Source of the DNA: Synechococcus sp. CS-1331
GTDB taxonomy: Bacteria; Cyanobacteriota; Cyanobacteriia; PCC-6307; Cyanobiaceae
Reading direction: 5' to 3'
NCBI GenBank assembly: GCA_025127975.1
Contig: JAHLYQ010000042.1
Span: 1 to 32,911, forward strand
Length of the DNA: 32,911 nucleotides
Shown: one piece after another, positions 28,017-32,911 of the stretch
Layout: each line of letters starts with the position of its first letter
Numbering within the stretch: position 1 is the stretch's first letter
Position numbers and translations under genes: made by a program
The notes under the pieces: model-generated
What the model was told of the DNA's origin: nothing
Databases searched by the model: none
What the model saw: the letters and a program-made list of their open reading frames with translations, nothing else

Positions 28017-28336
28017 GAAGTGCTGTCCAGGCGGCTGGCCATAGCCGCAACCCTGGCGCGCAGGGCATCAATCTGATCCTGGGGATCCGGAACCCCTTCA
28101 GGGGAAGGGGGCTGATCGCCAGCCCCCGCACCGGCTCCAGCGCCAGGCTCGCCCCGCTCGATCCGGGCCGCCTCTGCCTCCACCTCATCCCAGAACAGCT
28201 GCAGTTCCTGCCGGAGTCGCTCGGGGGCGTCCTGGGCCAGCAGGGCCAAGTTGGCGGCCCCATCCACCAGGCCACTGCCCAGACGGGCGCCAAGACGGTA
28301 GACGGCAGCCTGAAGCAGGAGTTGCGGCGCGCTCAT
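28013..28336 (-). CDS. Small helical protein in the ABC1-kinase operon
   Basis: 107 residues with no signal peptide or membrane segment. The N-terminal half is a run of helix ('LLLQAAVYRLGARLGSGLVD', then 'PERLRQELQLFWDEVEAEAARIE'), followed by a Gly/Ala/Pro-rich linker (about 61-82) and a short C-terminal coiled coil ('QDQIDALRARVAAMASRLD'). I do not recognise a family. Both junctions are four-base overlaps (ATGA upstream, GTGA downstream), so it is translated together with the kinase and the membrane protein before it. A regulator or adaptor of the kinase is a reasonable guess only. Confidence 0.75.
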   Translation of the reverse strand: MSAPQLLLQAAVYRLGARLGSGLVDGAANLALLAQDAPERLRQELQLFWDEVEAEAARIERGEPGAGAGAGAGDQPPSPEGVPDPQDQIDALRARVAAMASRLDSTS

Positions 28337-28857
28337 GGCTGTCCGGCGTCTGGAGTTGACTTTGGCAGGTCGGGGCTCGGCAAGCGCGGCGGCGGCGGCG
28401 CGGCGGCAGGAGAGGAGACAGGCGAGGGGGCGGCCGAGGAGGAGGCCCGAGGGGAATCGGCAGGCCTGGTCTCGTGCGGCAGGGTTGGATCGCCCTGAAT
28501 CCCTAGGGAACCGGAATCTGGGCCAGCTGGATCGAGGCCAACTGGATCTGGGGATGCTGAATCTGTGAGCTGGTCGGCGCCGGGCTGGGAATCGGGCTCG
28601 AGGGGCTCGAGATTGCCGCGCACCTCCCGCTCTTCGGTGCCGAACTGCAGGCGCAGGCTCTCCAGCGACTGGCCGGGGAAGGGCCGCACCTCAAAACCCT
28701 GTCCCAGCCTCACAAAGGCAGGTAGCTGCAGGGCAAGCAGGCGATTGGCCACGCCGTAGCCCAAGCCAAAGCAAACGCCCACCAGCAACGGCAGCTGCCA
28801 GCGGGGTTGGGTACCCGGCTTGTTACCGGGCTGGGGGCGGGACGAAACCTGGGCCAT
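28333..28857 (-). CDS. Single-span membrane protein with Pro-rich tail
   Basis: From the ATG at 28857 the protein is 174 residues: a short cytoplasmic basic N-terminus, one transmembrane helix at about 20-40 ('WQLPLLVGVCFGLGYGVANRLLAL'), a small extracytoplasmic segment ('AFVRLGQGFEVRPFPGQSLESLRLQFG') and a long Pro/Ser/Asp-rich tail (about 85-174) that should be disordered. The frame extends 25 codons further to 28932, but that part is low-complexity and runs over the argJ end. No family recognised. It is the first gene of the operon with the 107-residue protein and the ABC1 kinase. The coding strand is supported by the ATGA overlap with the next gene. Confidence 0.75.
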   Translation of the reverse strand: MAQVSSRPQPGNKPGTQPRWQLPLLVGVCFGLGYGVANRLLALQLPAFVRLGQGFEVRPFPGQSLESLRLQFGTEEREVRGNLEPLEPDSQPGADQLTDSASPDPVGLDPAGPDSGSLGIQGDPTLPHETRPADSPRASSSAAPSPVSSPAAAPPPPRLPSPDLPKSTPDAGQP

Positions 28858-28882
28858 GCAGCCATTCTGACGCGGCTCCGGA

Positions 28883-30085
28883 TCAGGTCGTGTAATCGGC
28901 GTTGATGCGGATGTACTGATCGGAGAGGTCACAGCCCCAGGCCAACCCCTCCCCCGGGCCCCTGCCGACCACCAGGCGGATTATTACGGTGTCGCTCTGC
29001 AGATAGGTGCTGGCGGCAGCGCGATCGAAGGGCAGGGGCTGGCCGGCCGCCATCAGCTGGTGCCCGCCCAGCCAGAGCGCCAGGCCAGCGGGGTTGAAGG
29101 GCACGCCGGCCCGGCCGGCGGCGGCGGCGATGCGGCCCCAGTTGGGGTCGCGGCCGTGCACGGCGCACTTCACCAGAGACGAGCCGCAGATGGTGCGGGC
29201 GATGGTGCGGGCGCCGGCGTCATCGGCCGCACCCTCCACCCGCACCTCGAGCAGGCAGGTGGCGCCCTCACCGTCGCGGGCGATCGCCTTGGCCAGGTGT
29301 TGCGACACCGCCGTCAGGCCGGCCTCCAGGGCATCAAAGAGCTCGGGGCTCAAGGGCTCACCGGCTGCAAAGGCCAGGAACGTGTCGTTGGTGCTGGTGT
29401 CGCCGTCCACCGTGATCGCATTGAAGGAGCAATCCACCGCCCGGCGCACCATGGCGCTCCACACCTCGGCCGGCACGCCCGCATCACAGCTGAGGTAACC
29501 CAGCATCGTGGCCATATCGGGGTGAATCATCCCCGAGCCCTTGGCCATGCCGCCGATGCGCACGGTGCGGCCGTCCAGATTGGCCTCCAGGGCGATTTGC
29601 TTGTCGACCAGGTCGGTGGTGAGGATTGCCTGGGCCGCCGCGCCCCCACCCTCGGGGCTGAGGGCCGCCACCAGGGGATCGAGGCCGGCCAGGAGCGTAT
29701 CGATCGGGATCGGCACACCGATAACGCCCGTGGAGCAGATCAGAACCTGCTCGGCCGCCAGGCCCAGGCGCTGGGCCAGGGCTGCGGTGGCCCCCAGGCT
29801 GTCGGCCAAACCCCGCTCGCCAGTGCAGGCATTGGCCTGGCCGGAGTTGGTCAACACGGCCCGGGCATGGCCGCCTGAGGCCCGCAATCGCTCGGCGCAG
29901 AGATCGACGCAGGCCGCCCGCACCAATGAGGTAGTGAAACTGCCGGCGCAGACCGCACCCTCGGGGGCCAGTAGCAAGGAGAGGTCGGGCTTGCCGGAGG
30001 CCTTGAGGCCAGCCGTAACGGCGGCGGCCCTAAAACCGCTGGGGGCGGTGATGCCGCCGGAGATGGGATGCCAGGGGTGGGTCAA
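28883..30085 (-). CDS. argJ: ArgJ, bifunctional ornithine acetyltransferase/N-acetylglutamate synthase
   Basis: Recycles the acetyl group between N-acetylornithine and glutamate in arginine synthesis; the bifunctional form also uses acetyl-CoA. The 400-residue precursor self-cleaves before the nucleophilic Thr193 in 'KGSGMIHPDMATMLGYLS' (182-199). The oxyanion-hole 'CSTGVIG' (117-123) and the C-terminal 'NADYTT' are typical. The start is TTG at 30085, which puts 'HPISGGITAPSGFRA' near the N-terminus as in relatives; no in-frame ATG precedes it. An eight-codon ORF (ATG at 30108) ends with TGA overlapping this TTG. Two-domain specificity cannot be told from sequence alone. Confidence 0.96.
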   Translation of the reverse strand: MTHPWHPISGGITAPSGFRAAAVTAGLKASGKPDLSLLLAPEGAVCAGSFTTSLVRAACVDLCAERLRASGGHARAVLTNSGQANACTGERGLADSLGATAALAQRLGLAAEQVLICSTGVIGVPIPIDTLLAGLDPLVAALSPEGGGAAAQAILTTDLVDKQIALEANLDGRTVRIGGMAKGSGMIHPDMATMLGYLSCDAGVPAEVWSAMVRRAVDCSFNAITVDGDTSTNDTFLAFAAGEPLSPELFDALEAGLTAVSQHLAKAIARDGEGATCLLEVRVEGAADDAGARTIARTICGSSLVKCAVHGRDPNWGRIAAAAGRAGVPFNPAGLALWLGGHQLMAAGQPLPFDRAAASTYLQSDTVIIRLVVGRGPGEGLAWGCDLSDQYIRINADYTT

Positions 30086-30143
30086 CGCGCCGGGGCCACT
30101 GGGGCCATTCTGAACCGGCGCCGGCAGGGCGAATAAGCAACTA

Positions 30144-30190
30144 TTTAACTAATTGGCTTAACTATTCGGCTCAACTATTCGGCTCGCCTA
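30144..30190 (-). repeat. Tandem 13-base array starting at the HAD-gene stop codon
   Basis: On the minus strand: TAGGCGAGCCGAA, TAGTTGAGCCGAA, TAGTTAAGCCAAT, then a partial TAGTTAAA and another TAG. The first TAG is the stop of the phosphatase gene (30190-30188). With a unit of 13 (remainder 1 on division by 3), TAG falls in frames 0, +1, +2 and 0 again. Confidence 0.9.
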
Positions 30191-31153
30191 ATCAACTTCG
30201 AAAACCCTATTCCAGTCTTCCTTCATGTCCACCACACACCAGCCCTGGCTGGGGGCCGCTGCGAGGGCCTCAACGAGCTTTCCGGTGCTGGTCGATTTGG
30301 CGGCATAGGCATATTCGCGCTCGGGATCGGTGTGGTGAACGAGCAGGCCGAAACTGGGGCGGGGGTTATTGATTGTGGTGTACTGCAACATCTCATGGTC
30401 TCCGTCACTATTCCCGCAACAGAGCGTCGGACGGCGGCCAATGAACTGATGGATGCCCACTGGCTTACCCCCCTTGTCATTGACGAACAAATAGTCCAGG
30501 GTTTTGGTGAGCACCGGGCCCGCTGCGCCCAGCTCAAAGGTGGTGCGGGCGGTCGAGCCAACCACCTGCTCCGGCGGGATGCCATAAACCCGCTCCACCC
30601 AAACGCGCATGAAGTCAACACCACCTCCAGAAACAATGAAGTTTTTGAAGTTATTGGCCTGCAGATAGCGCAGGAGTTCCTGCATGGGCAAATAGGTAAG
30701 TGCGTCGTAGGGCCTGTCAAAGCGCGGGTGCCTGGCCGACACCAACCATGCCTCAACAGTCCTACGAAAAGCATCAACAGACATGCCGGCATGGGTGAGC
30801 GCCAGGATCTGCAACAGGCCTTCGTAGCGGGGCCCCTCCAGCAGCTTGGCAAGGTCGCCAGCCAGGGCGGCCTGCACCATTGGATCCGCCGCAAGGTGCG
30901 GCTCCCTGGGAATGCGCGAACTGAGTTCGTCTATGGCAAATGCTGCCTGAAAGGGGAGCGGATGCTCCGGCCAGAGGGTGCCGTCATTGTCGAAAACAGC
31001 GATGCGTTCAGGCGACGGCAGGAAGTCTGGCGATTCTGCATTTGTGATCTGGGCGATGTAAGCGAGGATCGCCTCCTTGGCCGGGCCCTCGTTCCAGGAG
31101 GGGAGGGGATCGCCAGTGGTGAGAGGCATCAAAGGGTCTAAGGGGAACACCAT
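30188..31153 (-). CDS. HAD-superfamily phosphatase
   Basis: A 321-residue HAD hydrolase from the ATG at 31153 (ATG at 31129 is equally possible). Motif I is 'FDNDGTLW' (54-61), with the nucleophile Asp55 and general acid Asp57; motif II is the Ser in 'FIVSGGGVDFMR'; motif III/IV is 'CCGNSDGDHEML', with the Mg-binding Asp. The layout resembles phosphoserine phosphatase-like and nonspecific acid phosphatases, with a helical cap between motifs I and II. No clear signal peptide is seen from either start. The substrate is unknown. The gene is less GC-rich than argJ next to it. It is divergent from coaE, and its stop codon starts a 13-base tandem array. Confidence 0.85.
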   Translation of the reverse strand: MVFPLDPLMPLTTGDPLPSWNEGPAKEAILAYIAQITNAESPDFLPSPERIAVFDNDGTLWPEHPLPFQAAFAIDELSSRIPREPHLAADPMVQAALAGDLAKLLEGPRYEGLLQILALTHAGMSVDAFRRTVEAWLVSARHPRFDRPYDALTYLPMQELLRYLQANNFKNFIVSGGGVDFMRVWVERVYGIPPEQVVGSTARTTFELGAAGPVLTKTLDYLFVNDKGGKPVGIHQFIGRRPTLCCGNSDGDHEMLQYTTINNPRPSFGLLVHHTDPEREYAYAAKSTSTGKLVEALAAAPSQGWCVVDMKEDWNRVFEVD

Positions 31154-31190
31154 CCTGAAGAATGGCCGGCAGGGTTGGCGACTTTCCGGC

Positions 31191-31811
31191 TTGAACCAGC
31201 TATGCGCCCCAGGCCAGCAGCGCCGCATCGGCCTCACCGGCGGCATTGCCACGGGCAAGAGCAGCGTGGGCATGTTGCTGGCGAAGCGGGGCCTGCCCGT
31301 TCTCGATGCGGATGTCCTGGCCCGCCAGGCCCTGGCACCGGGCAGCGTGGCCACAGCAGCCGTATTGGATCGCTACGGGAAGGCAGTGCGCTGTCCCAGT
31401 GCGGGAGCAGGGATCGATCGGGCCGCCCTGGGGCGAATCGTTTTCGCCGATGGCAAGGAGCGCCAGTGGCTGGAGCAGCTGGTGCACCCAATCGTGCGGG
31501 CCGGCCTTGAAGCGGCTCTGGCGGAGTTGGGCAGCGCACCGGCAGTGGTGCTGATGGTGCCGCTGCTGTTTGAAGCGGGCCTGGAAGGGCTTTGCAGCGA
31601 GATCTGGCTGGTGGACTGCGACGAAAGCCAGCAGCTGCAACGGCTGGGCCAGCGCGATGGCCTGGGCGAAAGCGAAGCCCGGGCCCGCATCAAGGCCCAG
31701 TGGCCCCTGGCACGCAAGCGGGGCCTCGCCGACGTGGTGATTGACAATCGGGGCAAACCGGCGGATCTGCCCTTGCAGGTGAAGAAGGCAGCCTTGATCA
31801 GGCAGCTTTGA
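31191..31811 (+). CDS. coaE: Dephospho-CoA kinase
   Basis: Phosphorylates the 3'-hydroxyl of dephospho-CoA, the last step of coenzyme A synthesis. The P-loop 'GLTGGIATGKSSV' (about 14-26) and 'LDADVLARQAL' (about 36-46), whose Asp is catalytic, are diagnostic; 'HPIVR' and 'MVPLLFEAGLE' follow as in other CoaE. The frame is open from 31077, but that would add 38 residues antisense to the phosphatase gene. TTG at 31191 gives 206 residues, the normal length, although its ribosome binding site is weak. The 3' end overlaps the convergent membrane-protein gene by 14 bases. Confidence 0.95.
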   Translation: MNQLCAPGQQRRIGLTGGIATGKSSVGMLLAKRGLPVLDADVLARQALAPGSVATAAVLDRYGKAVRCPSAGAGIDRAALGRIVFADGKERQWLEQLVHPIVRAGLEAALAELGSAPAVVLMVPLLFEAGLEGLCSEIWLVDCDESQQLQRLGQRDGLGESEARARIKAQWPLARKRGLADVVIDNRGKPADLPLQVKKAALIRQL

Positions 31812-32211
31812 TCCAACTCATCAGGGCTGGGTAATCAAGAATGAACCTGATGGCCAGCGATATGAGCATGACCGCAAGACTTGCAAAAACAAGCCGCAAA
31901 CTGCTATTTGAACGATTCAGCAGCCTTAGATCATCGCCCTGGGTTTGGACAATTTGACGAAAGTTTCCAGCAGCCTGGCGGAGCTGATAGGCCGCAAAGA
32001 AAGCAGCCAAGGTCAAAAAGGCGTCGTCGAGAGTTTTTATCATGAGCGCAACCTTGCCGCTCGCGATCACATTAAAAAGGAATGATGCATTGGCGATAGC
32101 GAAAACAACGAGCGCCAAAGCCGAAATAACACAGTATTTGGCAAGCGCATTAAAATGCCGGTTTTCGGCAGCACCAAACTCGAACTGATTCTCAGCCAAA
32201 AGATTGCACAT
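31798..32211 (-). CDS. Small membrane protein, unknown function
   Basis: 137 residues with two clear hydrophobic spans, at about 27-50 ('VISALALVVFAIANASFLFNVIA') and 107-127 ('LRLVFASLAVMLISLAIRFI'), and a weaker one near 62-77 ('DAFLTLAAFFAAYQL'). Between them lies a polar stretch ('QAAGNFRQIVQTQGDDLRLLNRS'). I do not recognise the family. The ATG at 32211 has AGGA about eight bases upstream. The gene is clearly AT-richer than coaE, which it overlaps tail to tail by 14 bases. It starts the low-GC right end of the window. Confidence 0.7.
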   Translation of the reverse strand: MCNLLAENQFEFGAAENRHFNALAKYCVISALALVVFAIANASFLFNVIASGKVALMIKTLDDAFLTLAAFFAAYQLRQAAGNFRQIVQTQGDDLRLLNRSNSSLRLVFASLAVMLISLAIRFILDYPALMSWIKAA

Positions 32212-32235
32212 AAAACCGCTTCCTATTCTACCCTG

Positions 32236-32261
32236 CTTTGGCCATAAACTTTGGCCATAAA
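32236..32261 (+). repeat. Perfect 13-base tandem duplication
   Basis: CTTTGGCCATAAA occurs twice in a row (32236-32248 and 32249-32261). It lies 25 bases upstream of the membrane-protein start (minus strand). The unit length equals that of the array after the HAD gene, but the sequence differs. Confidence 0.9.
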
Positions 32262-32491
32262 TGCAAAAAATAACCTTACTTAAGCTGCGCTTCGCCTAAA
32301 GGGCACTTAGTTAGCCCCATAGCAACATCAAAATGTCGCCGAGGGTAATTGCTGAAAACCTGAAACCGCGCCCAAGCGGGGATTTCAGATTCTGGAAGGT
32401 TGCGCTTAAGCGATCAACCAGAACGGGGCTACAACGAATATCGCCCCGTGCCGCGAGCGAAGTGGTCAGGATCTGAACACAGCCTGGGGCC

Positions 32492-32517
32492 AATATTGAT
32501 CCAATTAGGTCAATATT
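32492..32517. repeat. AT-rich inverted repeat
   Basis: AATATTGATC-CAATTA-GGTCAATATT: 8 perfect pairs plus one T-G and one C-G pair, with a 6-base loop. It could be an operator or a weak stem-loop upstream of the gene remnant at 32607. No T run follows. Confidence 0.5.
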
Positions 32518-32606
32518 AGCTGGCTACCTACGGATGCGGCGCAGGCTTGCAAAACGTTGGCAAGCGCCTGCAGCTGCTCAACAGCGCAATCCACTACTTG
32601 CTGATC

Positions 32607-32819
32607 ATGAATCCAACCGAACCGACACCTAGGCGCAGCCGACTGCGGAAGAAATTGGAACTGATGCTGGAGATGGGGCTCTGGCGCTTTCGGCTGATTG
32701 CGATCGTGCCGGTGGTAATGAGCCTGGCGAGTACCCTGCTGACTTTTGCGATTGGCACGCGGGATATTTTTGTAAGCGTTCAGGGGGCGGGATTACCCGC
32801 CGCTCGAATGCGCGCTTAA
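32607..32819 (+). pseudogene. Probable truncated membrane-protein gene
   Basis: A 70-codon frame from the ATG at 32607 (open from 32547). It has a basic N-terminus ('RRSRLRKKLELMLEMGLWRF') and one transmembrane helix ('LIAIVPVVMSLASTLLTFAIG'), then ends soon after 'TRDIFVSV' in unrelated-looking residues. The start resembles the first helix of UPF0114/YqhA-like multi-span proteins, but the other spans are missing, and neither of the other two frames continues them before the window ends. A short real protein is possible. The family link is weak and from memory. Confidence 0.4.
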
Positions 32820-32911
32820 TCGCTTATCCCTGAGTGGGCAAAGATGCGGTGCCCCCCTTTCTTCTGCCCTCAGGGATCGCTCAGCAGTGACGGCATCACC
32901 CCACCGCGGTG

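Larger units (their letters stand above)
32212..32606. other. AT-richer intergenic region with repeats
   Basis: No convincing gene lies here. It contains a perfect 13-base tandem duplication (32236-32261), a GGTTG/CAACC hairpin around the palindrome CGCTTAAGCG (32398-32419) and an AT-rich 10-bp inverted repeat (32492-32517). A 60-codon frame on the minus strand (32311-32493) shows no recognisable domain and no good start signal. The composition suggests non-core DNA. Confidence 0.5.

Noticed and set aside
32311..32493. 60-codon minus-strand frame, possible transposase or toxin remnant
   Set aside because: No motif of either class could be identified, and no start signal was seen.
32788..32801. 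GCGGG-ATTA-CCCGC as a terminator
   Set aside because: The stem is only 5 bp, has no T run, and lies inside the open frame of the gene remnant.

Overview
The window looks like core chromosome of a high-GC unicellular picocyanobacterium (Cyanobium or freshwater/brackish Synechococcus type). The evidence is the gene content and order (rluD-ylqF-usp, pgk-murG, rnhA-pyrD-pil, rpl/nusG/secE, clpB2, eno, an ABC1-family kinase, argJ, coaE), a cyanobacterial DUF3747 protein, a CxxC-preceded pentapeptide-repeat protein, a fused amino-acid binding protein/permease of the BgtB type, and GC-rich codon use in most genes. Species-level assignment cannot be made from the sequence alone.

Layout. Positions 1-3138 hold rluD, an AT-rich orphan gene, the ribosome-assembly GTPase ylqF and a universal stress protein. 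Positions 3316-7532 hold pgk, an exported conserved protein, murG and a CobD/HisC-like PLP enzyme; 7649-8485 encodes a pentapeptide-repeat/TPR exported protein. From 15781 down to 8537 the minus strand carries one long run: rnhA, pyrD and a type IV pilus assembly operon (pilM-pilN-pilO-pilQ) that ends in a lipoprotein resembling PilP. Positions 15837-16818 hold a DUF3747 gene and a dense block of hairpins and two opposed terminators. Positions 16819-21809 are the ribosomal protein/transcription-antitermination region (rplL, rplJ with an L10-type leader, rplA, rplK, nusG, secE), unusually split by an oppositely oriented amino-acid transporter gene. Then come clpB2, gloA, eno, a three-gene operon with an ABC1/UbiB-like kinase, argJ, a HAD phosphatase, coaE, and an AT-richer right end with a small membrane protein, short tandem repeats and what looks like a gene remnant.

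How it works together. Most genes are housekeeping: translation (ribosomal proteins, RluD, YlqF), central carbon flow (Pgk, Eno), cell wall (MurG), pyrimidine, arginine and CoA synthesis. The adaptive parts are the type IV pilus inner-membrane platform and secretin (pili, motility, DNA uptake), protein quality control (ClpB2), methylglyoxal detoxification (GloA), and amino-acid uptake.

Most noteworthy. (1) The PilP-like lipoprotein after pilQ and a sharp base-composition break inside pilQ at a domain boundary. (2) Two genes (rplK and the HAD phosphatase) whose own stop codon is the first copy of a short tandem array with unit length 10 or 13, so that stops appear in all three frames. (3) An exact 11-base match to the conserved Yfr1 sRNA core beside a long hairpin. 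(4) The transporter insertion inside the rplKAJL cluster. No CRISPR, insertion sequence, prophage, defence system or tRNA was recognised.
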